64,000 bases of DNA from Halobacillus sp. Marseille-P3879 (GCF_900240285.1 NZ_OESS01000001.1:1302001-1366000); one strand, 5' to 3'. Shown: positions 24,476 through 33,721, counted from the first letter of the stretch. A program made the numbers and translations. The notes: a model not told the origin generated them from the sequence alone.

Positions 24476-25207
24476 ATGAGAACAAATCAAGCGTATGTTG
24501 AAATTAAAGGAATTCCTTTTTTAAATACCACTCACGATCAATTACTTGGTCAGTATTTGTTTCCTGATTTGATGGAAAGCAACAATGTCTTTTTAGTTAC
24601 TGCAAACCCAGAAATCGTAATGGAAGCCGATCGAGATCCTGAGTATGCAAACATTCTAAGACAGGCTGATTACGTAATCGCAGATGGGATCGGTGTAATC
24701 ATTGGTTCTAAAATAATGCGGCAGCCATTACCAGAAAGAATCGCAGGTTATGATGTACTGCATGATTTACTCCAGAAAGCCGATCGTGAGAAGCTGAGAT
24801 GTTATTTCTTAGGAGCGAAAGAAACCGTGCTCCAAAAAGCTGTCTCCGAAGTACAAAAACAATATCCTGATCTTGTGGTGGCAGGTTACCATCATGGATA
24901 TTTTGAATTAAATGACCCCAAAGTGGTCAATACTGTTAAAAGCAGCTCACCAGACATTGTATTTGTAGGATTAGGATTTCCTAATCAGGAAAAGTGGATA
25001 CATCAATTTAGGAATGAATTTTCCCACGGGTTATTTATGGGGGTGGGAGGAAGTTTTGATGGATTAGCCGGGCATGTTAAACGGGCGCCTGCAATCTGGA
25101 GGAAACTGAATCTTGAGTGGTTTTACAGATTAATCAAGCAACCGGCTCGCTGGAAACGAATGCTGCAATTGCCAAGATTCATTTGGCATATTTTATTAAA
25201 AAAGTAG
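24476..25207 (+). CDS. tagA: N-acetylmannosaminyltransferase TagA (WecG/TagA/CpsF family)
   Basis: The protein has about 243 residues with the family's motifs: LVTANPEIVMEADRDPEY, YVIADGIGVI with the catalytic-type Asp, PERIAGYDVLHDLL, VFVGLGFPNQEKWI and MGVGGSFDGLAGHVKRAP. It adds ManNAc to GlcNAc-PP-undecaprenol, completing the disaccharide linkage unit. The C-terminal basic helix (WFYRLIKQPARWKRM) matches the membrane-targeting tail of TagA. I favour ATG 24476, since GGAAGG is seven bases further from it than from the in-frame GTG 24473. It is cotranscribed with the next genes. Confidence 0.92.
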   Translation: MRTNQAYVEIKGIPFLNTTHDQLLGQYLFPDLMESNNVFLVTANPEIVMEADRDPEYANILRQADYVIADGIGVIIGSKIMRQPLPERIAGYDVLHDLLQKADREKLRCYFLGAKETVLQKAVSEVQKQYPDLVVAGYHHGYFELNDPKVVNTVKSSSPDIVFVGLGFPNQEKWIHQFRNEFSHGLFMGVGGSFDGLAGHVKRAPAIWRKLNLEWFYRLIKQPARWKRMLQLPRFIWHILLKK

Positions 25208-25248
25208 CACTCTAATAGCAATGACGGTAGAAATGAGGGGATTTGCAT

Positions 25249-26367
25249 ATGAAAATACTTCATTTGAATGCGGGTAATGAAACGGGCGGTGGTATGAGCC
25301 ATATCTTATCATTATTAAATATGCTGGATCATGATGAAGTGATCCTCGGCGTATTAGAAGATGGAGAAATGTTCCGCAGAGCCCGGCAGTTATCGATTGA
25401 TACCGTAAATTTTAATCAAAGCTTCCCTTATGATTTATCAGTTCTGCTTCATATTAAGCGTTATATTGAGGAAGAAAACATCGACATCGTTCATACTCAT
25501 GGTCCTCGTGCTAATGTATTAATGAACATGCTGAAGCCTTCATTATCTATTCCCTGGGTTTTGACGCTTCATAGCAACCCAGATGATGACTTCATGGGGA
25601 ACGGAACAAAAGGAAAGCTATTTGCCAGACTTCATAAGGGAGCAATTCGTAAAGCTGATCGCTGTTTAGCGATTTCAGACAGCTTTAAGCATCTGTTATT
25701 AAATATCGGTGTGCACCATGGAAAAATCTCTACAATTTACAATGGCGTAGATTTTAATGTTCTCCCTGACCAAAATAGTTACCGTGAGGAATTTGGCTTT
25801 GAAGAGAATGATTTTCTTATAGGTATGGTGGCTCGTCTTGAACCAGTCAAACAACACGAATTAGCGATCCAATCTTTTGCAGAGTTGAATCGAAAAAATT
25901 CGAACACCCATTTAGTGTTAATTGGTAACGGTTCAAGAGAGCAGGAATTAAAACAAATGTGTACCACCTGTAAGCTCGACGGTCATGTGCATTTTTTAGG
26001 ACATCGTGAAGATGTTTCTTCCCTTCTTCCTCTTATGGATGTTACTTTGCTTACTTCTAAAAGCGAGAGTTTTCCCTTGGTATTATTAGAATCTGCACGG
26101 GCCCGCGTTCCTGTTATTACAACAAATGTTGGCGGAGTTCCTCAGTTGGTCCCATCTAATAAATATGGGTGGGTAACCGAGTGTAATAATATTACCGCAA
26201 CTCTTCACTCAGCTTATGAAAAGGATGCCGAGGAAAGAAAATTAATGGGAGACCGTTTTTATAATTTTGCTCGCAGCCGTTATTCCTCAAACCATCTCGC
26301 ACAGCAAGTCACTAAAATTTATGACTTGATGTATAAATCACCCCTTGAAGTAGAATCACACGTGTAA
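25249..26367 (+). CDS. GT4-family glycosyltransferase
   Basis: The 372-residue GT-B protein starts MKILHLNAGNETGGGMSHI. Its C-terminal half has MVARLEPVKQHELAIQSF, LIGNGSREQELKQM and SESFPLVLLESARARVPVIT, with the conserved Glu pair. IVHTHGPRANVL is typical of the family. It lies between tagA and a tagO paralogue, so it probably glycosylates a lipid-linked intermediate or the finished polymer. GAGGGGAT precedes ATG 25249. Acceptor and sugar are unknown. Confidence 0.85.
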   Translation: MKILHLNAGNETGGGMSHILSLLNMLDHDEVILGVLEDGEMFRRARQLSIDTVNFNQSFPYDLSVLLHIKRYIEEENIDIVHTHGPRANVLMNMLKPSLSIPWVLTLHSNPDDDFMGNGTKGKLFARLHKGAIRKADRCLAISDSFKHLLLNIGVHHGKISTIYNGVDFNVLPDQNSYREEFGFEENDFLIGMVARLEPVKQHELAIQSFAELNRKNSNTHLVLIGNGSREQELKQMCTTCKLDGHVHFLGHREDVSSLLPLMDVTLLTSKSESFPLVLLESARARVPVITTNVGGVPQLVPSNKYGWVTECNNITATLHSAYEKDAEERKLMGDRFYNFARSRYSSNHLAQQVTKIYDLMYKSPLEVESHV

Positions 26368-26409
26368 TTCAGCCGACATCATCAAGATCAAACAGAAAGG
26401 AGGCGCACA

Positions 26410-27456
26410 GTGGAACTTCAAGCGTTTCTTTTCTGTTTTATTATTACTGTTGCGATCACACCAATAATTATTAAATTAGCCGTTTATATTAATGCTTTGG
26501 ATACCCCGGATATAAGGAAGGTTCATACGAAACAAATGCCGCGGTTAGGTGGACTGGCTATTTTTATAAGCGTTTTGTCAGGAATGCTTATTTTTACCCC
26601 TTACAGCTCTAATGTCTATCCCCTGCTGGTAGGCGGTATTATTATTGCAATCACCGGAGTACTGGATGACATTATTAGTTTAGCACCCATATACAAACTA
26701 TCCGGACAAGTTACAGCTGCATTGGTTGTTATTTTAAGTGGAGTCAAAATAGAATTCGTTAACCTTCCATTCGGCGGTCCATTTGAATTTGGTGTATTAA
26801 GTATCCCAATCACATTGATGTGGATTATTGGGGTTACCAATGCGATTAATCTGGTAGACGGTCTGGATGGACTTGCAGCCGGTATTTCTTCTATTGCTTT
26901 GTTGACTATCACCAGTATGGCCGTCATGATGGGGAATGGGTTCGTAGTATTTACCGGCATTATTGTGTTAGGGGCAACCTTAGGGTTCTTAGTATTTAAT
27001 TTTTATCCGGCAAAGATCTTTATGGGAGATACTGGAGCGATGTTCTTAGGGTTTATGATAAGTGTCCTCGCTTTACTGGGATTTAAAAACGTAACCCTGT
27101 TCTCTTTCGTAATACCAATTTTGATTTTGGGTGTTCCCATATCAGATACGCTGATTACAATTATAAGGCGTGTGTTGCAAAATCAACCCATTATGAAGCC
27201 GGACTTTTCTCATTTACACCACAACTTGTTAAAGCTCGGGTGTACCCATCCACAAACTGTAATCATAATCTACACATTAAGCGCACTGTTTAGTCTGGCG
27301 GCAGTTCTGTTTTCGCAGGCAACACTTATTAATTCTCTAGTCGTTGCCACTATTCTTATCTTCAGTACAGAAATCATGATAGAAGTCTCTCAGGTGGCTG
27401 GTGAGAAATACCGTCCTATATTGAATAGAGTGGGGTTATCCCGCAGTAAGGAGTGA
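26410..27456 (+). CDS. second undecaprenyl-phosphate GlcNAc-1-P transferase (TagO/WecA family)
   Basis: The 348-residue polytopic protein shares all family motifs with the gene at 3624: DTPDIRKVHTKQMPRLGG, GVLDDIISL, NLVDGLDGLAAG, AKIFMGDTGAMFLG and DFSHLHHNLL. Its HLHHNLL is closer to the canonical HxHH than the first copy's HIHYQIL. The start is GTG 26410 after AAGGAGG. It lies 42 bases after the glycosyltransferase. Two initiating enzymes suggest two lipid-linked polymers, or specialisation between teichoic acid and the Wzy-type polymer. Confidence 0.88.
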   Translation: MELQAFLFCFIITVAITPIIIKLAVYINALDTPDIRKVHTKQMPRLGGLAIFISVLSGMLIFTPYSSNVYPLLVGGIIIAITGVLDDIISLAPIYKLSGQVTAALVVILSGVKIEFVNLPFGGPFEFGVLSIPITLMWIIGVTNAINLVDGLDGLAAGISSIALLTITSMAVMMGNGFVVFTGIIVLGATLGFLVFNFYPAKIFMGDTGAMFLGFMISVLALLGFKNVTLFSFVIPILILGVPISDTLITIIRRVLQNQPIMKPDFSHLHHNLLKLGCTHPQTVIIIYTLSALFSLAAVLFSQATLINSLVVATILIFSTEIMIEVSQVAGEKYRPILNRVGLSRSKE

Positions 27457-27495
27457 GAATCCAATGTCGTACATTCTCGCTCTTTGTATTTTTTT
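27451..27495 (+). terminator. terminator overlapping the end of the second tagO
   Basis: GAGTGAGAAT and ATTCTCGCTC form a ten-pair stem with one G-U pair, followed by a T-rich tail. The stop codon lies within the left arm. Confidence 0.7.
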
Positions 27496-27536
27496 AGGGA
27501 AATTTTTGGTTTGTTCCTACAAAATAAAACAGATTA

Positions 27537-27545
27537 TGATATAAT
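27537..27545 (+). promoter_or_regulatory. extended -10 promoter of the Wzz/kinase operon
   Basis: TGATATAAT is a perfect extended -10, 43 bases before the start at 27589. Confidence 0.6.
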
Positions 27546-27588
27546 GTGGATATCTTTTTGAATATTTTACATAGTTGGAGGTACATTC

Positions 27589-28347
27589 ATGGAGGAAACA
27601 ATTTCTCTAAAAGAGATTTTTGAAGTTTTAAAAAAGAGATTATGGATGATTCTCGCAGTGACAGCTGGCGCTGCGATTATTAGTGCAATTGTAACATTCT
27701 TTATCCTAACGCCTACATACGAAGCATCATCTGAATTTATCGTTAATCAATCAGAGAGTATGGAGCAGGACACACCTTATGACGTGAACGATATTCGCAC
27801 GAACGTAGAATTAATTAGTACATATAACGTCATTATTAAAAGTCCGGCAATACTAGATGAAGTTATTGAAACTATGAATCTTCAAATGTCTGCTGAAGAG
27901 TTAAGCAATAAGATTGAAGTTTCAAGTGCTGAAGAGTCTCAAGTGGTTACAGTAACAGTGACCGACGAAAGCCATCCGATGGCAGTAGAAATTGCTAATG
28001 GTACGGTAGAAACTTTCCAGGCAGAGATTCCGGAGCTTATGAATGTAGATAATGTTAATATCTTATCTCCGGCAGTAGAACGGGTGGATGCGTCACCTGT
28101 CAGTCCTAAACCGTTACTAAATATTGCTATTGCCATAGTAGTGGGCTTAATGGTAGGCGTAGGTTTAGCCTTCTTACTTGAATACCTGGATAATACCATT
28201 AAAACCGAACAGGATGTTGAGAAAACACTGGGCGTTCCATTAATGGGGGTAATTTCAACTGTTTCTGAAGAAGATTTAGGACCAGAAACAATGAACAGCC
28301 AGCCAAGCCGTGCATCGAAAGTAAGAGGTGAGTCAGTTGGTACGTAA
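27589..28347 (+). CDS. polysaccharide chain-length regulator / kinase activator (Wzz, YwqC/CapA-like)
   Basis: The 252-residue protein has a Wzz N-terminus (SLKEIFEVLKKRLWMILAV), a membrane segment at about 18-40, an extracellular coiled region, the PxxP-type motif ASPVSPKPLLN before the second membrane segment (about 175-200), and a cytoplasmic tail that should touch the kinase. It would activate the tyrosine kinase encoded next. GGAGG precedes the ATG. It overlaps the kinase gene. Confidence 0.88.
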   Translation: MEETISLKEIFEVLKKRLWMILAVTAGAAIISAIVTFFILTPTYEASSEFIVNQSESMEQDTPYDVNDIRTNVELISTYNVIIKSPAILDEVIETMNLQMSAEELSNKIEVSSAEESQVVTVTVTDESHPMAVEIANGTVETFQAEIPELMNVDNVNILSPAVERVDASPVSPKPLLNIAIAIVVGLMVGVGLAFLLEYLDNTIKTEQDVEKTLGVPLMGVISTVSEEDLGPETMNSQPSRASKVRGESVGT

Positions 28348-29038
28348 ATCAAGGAAGAAACAAATAGCTTTAAAAGCAAGGAAAATTATTGCAAACGATA
28401 ACCCAAAGTCACCGATTGCTGAGCAATACCGTACAATTAGAGCTAATTTACAATTTGCTTCTGTTGACCATGACTTACAATCTCTTTTAATTACTTCTTC
28501 AGGTCCCTCTGAAGGTAAGTCTATGACTTCGGCCAATATGGCGGCTGTCTTTGCTCAACAGGGGAAACGAGTGTTACTAGTAGATGCTGATTTAAGAAAG
28601 CCGACTGTACACCATACTTTCCGACTAAGTAATACTAGAGGTTTAAGTAACTTCCTTGTCGGCCGCGAAGGTTTAAAAGAGATTGTGCAGGCCACTGCTG
28701 TTGACAATTTAGAGGTTTTGACAAGTGGTCCGATCCCCCCTAATCCATCAGAATTATTAGGCTCTAAAGCAATGCACAAATTAATGATGGAAGCCAGACA
28801 AAACTTTGACCTTGTTATTTTTGATACACCGCCTGTTTTAGCGGTATCTGATTCCCAGGTGCTGGCAAGCGATGTAGATGGTGTAATGTTGGTCATAAGA
28901 AGCGGCCAGACGGAATTCTCTGCTGCCGAACGTGCTAAAGAGTTGCTTGAACAATCTAGAGCTAACTTGCTGGGCGTAGTTTTAAATGATAGGGAAAAGA
29001 AAAACAGCAATTACTATTATTATTATGGGAATGGATAA
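28337..29038 (+). CDS. BY-type tyrosine-protein kinase (CpsD/CapB, YwqD-like)
   Basis: The ~233-residue protein has Walker A GPSEGKSMTSAN, Walker A' VLLVDADLRKP, Walker B LVIFDTPP and a Tyr cluster near the C-terminus (NYYYYYGNG), the autophosphorylation site of bacterial tyrosine kinases. It regulates polysaccharide synthesis and modifies enzymes such as UDP-glucose dehydrogenases in relatives. I suggest a TTG start at 28337 because AGAGGTG sits just before it; an in-frame GTG at 28328 overlaps that site. No cognate phosphatase gene (YwqE/CpsB type) follows. Confidence 0.88.
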   Translation: MVRKSRKKQIALKARKIIANDNPKSPIAEQYRTIRANLQFASVDHDLQSLLITSSGPSEGKSMTSANMAAVFAQQGKRVLLVDADLRKPTVHHTFRLSNTRGLSNFLVGREGLKEIVQATAVDNLEVLTSGPIPPNPSELLGSKAMHKLMMEARQNFDLVIFDTPPVLAVSDSQVLASDVDGVMLVIRSGQTEFSAAERAKELLEQSRANLLGVVLNDREKKNSNYYYYYGNG

Positions 29039-29039
29039 G

Positions 29040-29068
29040 ACAGAGCAGAATTTGCTCTGTTTTTTTTG
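29040..29068 (+). terminator. terminator of the Wzz/kinase operon
   Basis: ACAGAGCA and TGCTCTGT form an eight-pair stem with a five-base loop, followed by eight T. Confidence 0.88.
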
Positions 29069-29242
29069 TTTTAAAATGCTTGATAAGTGAATAAATATAA
29101 ATTAGAAAATAAAGAGTTCATAAATAGATTTTTAAGTGAATAATCAAAATTTTCACCCGTATTAATATGAAATTACTTGCCATATGTATTAATTTCCATT
29201 ATCCTATATTTTAAATTGCAAATGTTGAAAGGGGTCATTATT

Positions 29243-29449
29243 GTGTTTACACCAGATACAAAGGTAGCGAGCCCAGGAAATATTATAGAATTTAAGAGAA
29301 ATGAAACAATGTTTAAAGGAAAAGTTATCCCGAGCCAGTGTCAAAGATCTGTTATTGTAGACTTGACGATTATGGATAACTTAGATGAAATTGACTTTGA
29401 ATATGACCGCACGGTTGTAGCACATGAGAATTATCGCATATTGTCGTAA
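29243..29449 (+). CDS. DUF2187 (YkvS-like) small protein
   Basis: The 68-residue protein starts with GTG 29243 after AAAGGGG. It has the small beta-barrel pattern I associate with DUF2187: PGNIIEFKRNETMFKGKVI, then VIVDLTIMDNL and a C-terminal VVAHENYRIL. Function is unknown; proteins of this type are widespread in Bacillaceae. A 22-codon N-terminal extension is possible in frame but has no ribosome binding site. It appears monocistronic. Confidence 0.7.
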   Translation: MFTPDTKVASPGNIIEFKRNETMFKGKVIPSQCQRSVIVDLTIMDNLDEIDFEYDRTVVAHENYRILS

Positions 29450-29490
29450 TTTTTCCCCTCATAAAACACATAAAATTATAGGAAAAAGCA

Positions 29491-29522
29491 TGAGCTTCTC
29501 AAAATGGGAAGCTCTTCTTTTT
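29491..29522 (+). terminator. terminator of the DUF2187 gene
   Basis: GAGCTTC and GAAGCTC form the stem, followed by TTCTTTTT. Confidence 0.7.
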
Positions 29523-29574
29523 AAGAATTATGATAGAATAGAAGTAGTTTTGTGGAAAAAGGGGGAAAATTCTG

Positions 29575-30834
29575 ATGGGAGATTGCCAAAAGTGTGGTAA
29601 GTCTACTAATGACCCACAACCATATTGTGATAATTGTCAGCCGAAACAGGATATCAAACAGCCGGCTGATTTTGCAAAAAGCAGTGAATGGCTTGAGGCG
29701 AGCAATTTCTATGAAGAATATCAGGAAGTACAGAAATCGTATAAGAAAAGAAACTGGAAAAAAATCTTTGCGTCTTTGGTTACCTTGCTATTATTTTTAG
29801 GTTTTGGTGTAACAGGCTGGTTTTATTTAACGAAAATTACTTCGGCAAATCATACAGTGCAGGAATTTGAAAGAGCTGTGAAAAATGAGGAAGCTGACCG
29901 TCTCGCCCAGCTTGTGACCTTTAACCATGCAGACAGTGATTTCAATAAATCCCAGGCTGCCGATATGATTCAATATTTTAATGAGCATACGGATCGGTTT
30001 GCTTCAACCATTGCTTATCTAAGGGCATCTGCAGAAGGAGCGGATGAAGAAAAAGATCAGCTTCTGCACGTAACTAACGTGGGAGACAGATTGGTTCTAT
30101 TTAATCACTATAAGCTCACCCTTGAACCTGAACACCTTAACATTGAAACCTCACAGGAAAATGTCAGTCTATACATTGACGGAGATAAGGTGGGTGAAAT
30201 GACGGAAGGGGTTTATGAAGTACAGGGGGTAACACCTGGAGAGCATGTTGTTAAAGGTGAAGTAGAAGTAAATGGGGAACAATATGACCAAATGATGTCA
30301 GTAAATACATATGAATCTAGAGAAGAGCCTGTGGCACTAGAGTTTGACGAACTATCGCCAGAGGCTGCGGAAGCAGATTTAAGAGAAACTCTTGATGATG
30401 ATATCAAGCAGGCAGTGGAGCAGCACATTCAAGAATACATTAAGGCATACGAAACAAAAGATGTCACCGCCTTTACCGTGATGAAAAATGATTCCTACAT
30501 TGAGGATACTGAACAAAGTATCGAAGAGATGGAGGACTCAGGGAAGAGCTTTTTCGGAGAAATAAAAAACATCACTTACGACGATGGAAGTATTGAGTTT
30601 AGGCATCATGAAGAAAATGAGCTATTTACTTCATCGATCATCGTTTCTTTCCTATTGGACACAGGTTATTATTTAAATGGGGATGACGCTGAAGACGTGT
30701 TGAGTAGTGAGTCTACCTACTCCTGGGAATATGAATTGTCTTATGACCAGGAGGACAGGCGCTGGGTCATTTCCTCAGGAACTCCAATGGCTATGTTTGA
30801 AACAGATGAATTAGATGTAAAGGAATACGATTAA
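29575..30834 (+). CDS. zinc-ribbon membrane protein, TcaA/YvbJ-like
   Basis: The 419-residue protein begins with a four-cysteine zinc ribbon (CQKCGKS and YCDNCQ). It has one membrane helix at about 64-84 (SLVTLLLFLGFGVTGWFYL) and a large acidic extracellular part with repeated beta-sandwich regions. The order matches TcaA (S. aureus, linked to glycopeptide susceptibility) and YvbJ, but the molecular function is unclear. The stretch INLETS-type to VQGVTPGEHVVKGEVE looks like a PEGA-like carboxypeptidase-regulatory fold. The last ~130 residues form an NTF2-like domain, by inference. Confidence 0.65.
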   Translation: MGDCQKCGKSTNDPQPYCDNCQPKQDIKQPADFAKSSEWLEASNFYEEYQEVQKSYKKRNWKKIFASLVTLLLFLGFGVTGWFYLTKITSANHTVQEFERAVKNEEADRLAQLVTFNHADSDFNKSQAADMIQYFNEHTDRFASTIAYLRASAEGADEEKDQLLHVTNVGDRLVLFNHYKLTLEPEHLNIETSQENVSLYIDGDKVGEMTEGVYEVQGVTPGEHVVKGEVEVNGEQYDQMMSVNTYESREEPVALEFDELSPEAAEADLRETLDDDIKQAVEQHIQEYIKAYETKDVTAFTVMKNDSYIEDTEQSIEEMEDSGKSFFGEIKNITYDDGSIEFRHHEENELFTSSIIVSFLLDTGYYLNGDDAEDVLSSESTYSWEYELSYDQEDRRWVISSGTPMAMFETDELDVKEYD

Positions 30835-30986
30835 AAAAAGAAAGCCGGGACATAAGTAAAACAAGGATGTCTAAAAAACGAGCAATAAATTTTAGCCACA
30901 GAGCATTAGTATACTTAAAAACACCGGTGGGACCACACGACCCGCAGTTTTGAGTGCCAGTTGGTAAAAACCTTTCTTGGCACATT
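30835..30986. other. intergenic stretch, possible repeat
   Basis: No ORF is supported. It begins AAAGCCGGGACATAAG, a start I associate loosely with Firmicutes intergenic repeats, and ends with a GTGCCA / TGGCAC hairpin (30954-30983) with an inner GGT / ACC pair. No second copy is in the window. Confidence 0.3.
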
Positions 30987-31026
30987 AATAATCCGAACTG
31001 ATTTCAATAAAATCGTTCGGATTATT
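30987..31026 (-). terminator. terminator of the APC permease gene
   Basis: AATAATCCGAAC and GTTCGGATTATT form a perfect 12-pair stem downstream of the minus-strand permease. The T-run is weak. Confidence 0.6.
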
Positions 31027-31056
31027 TTATGTGTTATTTAGTTTTGTCCATAATTC

Positions 31057-32517
31057 TTAAATTTTTTCTTTTCCTAAAATCAAGTAGTTTAATTCCTCTT
31101 CTGAAAGCTTGTTGTATCGCCTTGAATTAAACAGGTAAAATAAAACACCTAATAGAACCCATACTCCCAGAGCAATTAGGGACTCTCTTCCTAAAGCAGC
31201 AGGCGATCCAGGAACTAATAATAAGGCGAGAAATACAAGGGAGCTTATCATTCCAAGTAATGCTAAAAACTTTTTACCAGGTGCTGCAATACTTGCCTGG
31301 TTTGTTGATTTGCTTTTCTCCGACCATTTAAAAACCTTATAAGCCGTGGCTGTACAGAAAAAATAGGCAATAGCTACGCCGGTAGATGACATATCTACTA
31401 CCCATAGCAGCGCTTCACGTCCAAACCAGGGGGCGATTAAGCAGACACCCATAGTAAAAAGAATACCTACGTAAGGCGTTTGATATTTTCTGTGTAAGGA
31501 TCTAAACGCATTGGGCAGAATACGCGCCCGCCCCATGGCAAAAGTTAACCGGCTTGCTGACAGGTAAAAACCGTTTAAACCAGTAAAAATACCCATACAT
31601 ATGGCTGCCGCAATAATGAAAACTCCGATCCGGCCCATATAACTTTCAATGGCATCCCCCGTACCCCAGACCGAATTCTGCTCATTAATTTGGGTGATTA
31701 ATTCCTGCCAGGGCAGGGTGCTCGCGGTAATTGTAATCATAAACGAATACGCAAGGCCAGCTGCAATAAGTGACCAAATAATCAATCCAAAAGCCTTCTT
31801 TGATTCAAACTTAAACTCTTCGGCTGCTTGAGGAATATTATCAAACCCTACATAAGCAAATGGTGCTACAGCTAAGATGGTCAGGATCGATGCGATAGCA
31901 GGTTTTGAAGGTTCGAAAGCAGGTGTGAGGTTTGTCAAACTTGGTCCCTCTGCTGTAATGGCACCTGCAGCAAGCATCAGAATACCTAAAATCAAAATAA
32001 TGCTGAATACAAATTGAGTTTTACCAGAAAAGCTGGCCCCTCTGATATTTAACAGTGCAAAAACAACTAGAGCCAAACTGGCAATCAGAATCTGGACAAT
32101 AGAAACGTCGTAACCCGCTATATTATACAAGGTTCCTGCTGCGGCAAATTGCGGGAATAAAAACTTAGCCAGCAATGCAAGAGCTGAAGCATTTAAAGCA
32201 ACGATACATATGTACCCGAGCGTTAAAAACCATCCTGCTACAAAGGCCCATTTTCTTCCGAATCCTATATAGGCATAGGAAAATTCGCCTCCTGTTACAG
32301 GGAATTTTTTTATTAAATATCCGTAGCTTACGCCGATTACCATCATAAGTACAGCGCCAAGTAGAATACCAATTATTACACCTAAAGGACCAGCATCTCC
32401 TATCCAGTCAGTGGGTAATACGAAAGCCCCCCAGCCAATTGCAGAGCCAAACGCAATTGCCCAGACCCAATGAGGTTTCAGGGATTTCTTAAGTTGTTTT
32501 CTTTCAAGTTCTGCCAT
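31057..32517 (-). CDS. APC-superfamily amino acid permease
   Basis: The ~486-residue protein has 12 predicted membrane segments. HWVWAIAFGSAIGWGAFVLP in the first segment is the glycine-rich substrate-binding motif of the APC family. PFAYVGFDNIPQAAEEFKF in the middle is the conserved segment 6 and loop region typical of YhdG/YjeH-type transporters. It should import an amino acid or related amine, with substrate unknown. ATG 32517 follows TAGGAGG. It is flanked by terminators on both sides and is probably monocistronic. Confidence 0.87.
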   Translation of the reverse strand: MAELERKQLKKSLKPHWVWAIAFGSAIGWGAFVLPTDWIGDAGPLGVIIGILLGAVLMMVIGVSYGYLIKKFPVTGGEFSYAYIGFGRKWAFVAGWFLTLGYICIVALNASALALLAKFLFPQFAAAGTLYNIAGYDVSIVQILIASLALVVFALLNIRGASFSGKTQFVFSIILILGILMLAAGAITAEGPSLTNLTPAFEPSKPAIASILTILAVAPFAYVGFDNIPQAAEEFKFESKKAFGLIIWSLIAAGLAYSFMITITASTLPWQELITQINEQNSVWGTGDAIESYMGRIGVFIIAAAICMGIFTGLNGFYLSASRLTFAMGRARILPNAFRSLHRKYQTPYVGILFTMGVCLIAPWFGREALLWVVDMSSTGVAIAYFFCTATAYKVFKWSEKSKSTNQASIAAPGKKFLALLGMISSLVFLALLLVPGSPAALGRESLIALGVWVLLGVLFYLFNSRRYNKLSEEELNYLILGKEKI

Positions 32518-32625
32518 AATTTCAATATAGCCTCCTACAAAAATGACATGCAAAACTCATTCTACTTATTATTCCGCACATGCACAAACATCATCCTTCG
32601 TATAGATGAAAAAACTATTCAAATG

Positions 32626-32655
32626 AAAAAAACCGCTCATAAAAGAGCGGTTTTT
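32626..32655. terminator. terminator of the LCP gene
   Basis: AAAACCGCTC and GAGCGGTTTT form a perfect stem. On the minus strand a T-run follows, so it ends the LCP gene. It can also act on the plus strand. Confidence 0.82.
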
Positions 32656-32677
32656 AGATATTTCCCCGGAAATATTA

Positions 32678-33721
32678 TTAATATCGATTTTCTTCGGCAC
32701 GTTCCGATTCAGATTTCTCCTGTTTTTGTCCTGCAAAAGAACTTGGATCTGCTTGCTGCTCGAGATCTAAGTGGGCTCGAAGTGAACTTTGGATCTCCGT
32801 TAGACTGGTTTCATCAATTTGGAAATACCAAACCCCATCGTTCATATAGCCTCCTTCACCATCCAGCTGCATCTCATCAAAATTCAGCCCGTTTTCGTTT
32901 ATAACGTAATCTTTGTAAGAGGTCATTTGATCAAAAGTTAAATTCGTTTTCATGTTATTGCCAATCGAATCAATAATGTTGCCATAGTTGTTAATTGAGC
33001 CGACTGATGCAGTCTTGTCTACAATAGCCTCAATCATTTCCATTTGGCGCTCACCGCGGGCAAGGTCACTGTCATACTGTCTGGACCTTACGAGAGCCAG
33101 GGCTTCTTCACCATCTACCACTTGTCGGCCTTCTTCCAATTTAACAGCATTCTGGGTATCTTTACTGTTTTGTTCTTCTAAATCAAAAGGAACATTGAAT
33201 TCGACTCCGTTAATCGCATCAACTACGTCCACGAAAGAATTAAAATTCAGCCGTACATAATAATCAACGGGTACGTTCAATAAGTTTTCCACGGTCGCAA
33301 TTGTAGCATCTGTTCCTCCAAAAGCATGGGCATGGGTGATTTTGTCTTTATAGCCCACTTCCGGAATGTACGTATAAGAGTCTCGTGGAATACTTACAAG
33401 CTTAACGGACTTATCATCGTTATTAAAAGTAGCCAGTACAAGGGCATCAGATAAACTTCTTTGGTTCCCGTTTTCTTGATTTTCCCTCGTTTTACTATCA
33501 TCGACCCCAATAAAAAGTACAGAAGTAGAATTCAAATCAGGAGTAACTGCTTGCTCTCTTTTATCAGATTTTTCTCCACGTTCCAATGATTCATGGGAAG
33601 AGTTGGCTGTGTCCTTTGCCTTATCTGTTAAAAAAGCAGCATAACCAGCAGTTGCCCCAATCGTTAATAGTACTAAAAAGGCAGTCATCCATAAGGCAAT
33701 TTTTAACTTCTTCCTTTTCAT
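32678..33721 (-). CDS. LCP (LytR-CpsA-Psr) family wall polymer ligase, TagT/U/V-like
   Basis: The 347-residue protein has a basic start (MKRKKLK), one membrane anchor (about 8-30) and the LCP domain: VLFIGVDDSKT, SDALVLATFN, LVSIPRDSYTYIPEVGYKDK with the catalytic-type Arg-Asp, YYVRLNFNSFVDVVDAINGV and ALALVRSRQYDSDLARGERQ. LCP enzymes attach teichoic acids from the lipid carrier to peptidoglycan at the outer face. In B. subtilis tagV (yvhJ) sits beside yvyE as here, so this is probably its counterpart. ATG 33721 follows AAGGAGA. The C-terminal ~40 residues are charged and low-complexity. Confidence 0.9.
   Translation of the reverse strand: MKRKKLKIALWMTAFLVLLTIGATAGYAAFLTDKAKDTANSSHESLERGEKSDKREQAVTPDLNSTSVLFIGVDDSKTRENQENGNQRSLSDALVLATFNNDDKSVKLVSIPRDSYTYIPEVGYKDKITHAHAFGGTDATIATVENLLNVPVDYYVRLNFNSFVDVVDAINGVEFNVPFDLEEQNSKDTQNAVKLEEGRQVVDGEEALALVRSRQYDSDLARGERQMEMIEAIVDKTASVGSINNYGNIIDSIGNNMKTNLTFDQMTSYKDYVINENGLNFDEMQLDGEGGYMNDGVWYFQIDETSLTEIQSSLRAHLDLEQQADPSSFAGQKQEKSESERAEENRY

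Noticed and set aside
28555-29010. 151-codon ORF antisense to the tyrosine kinase
   Set aside because: The forward frame has unmistakable Walker motifs; the reverse frame has no recognisable features.
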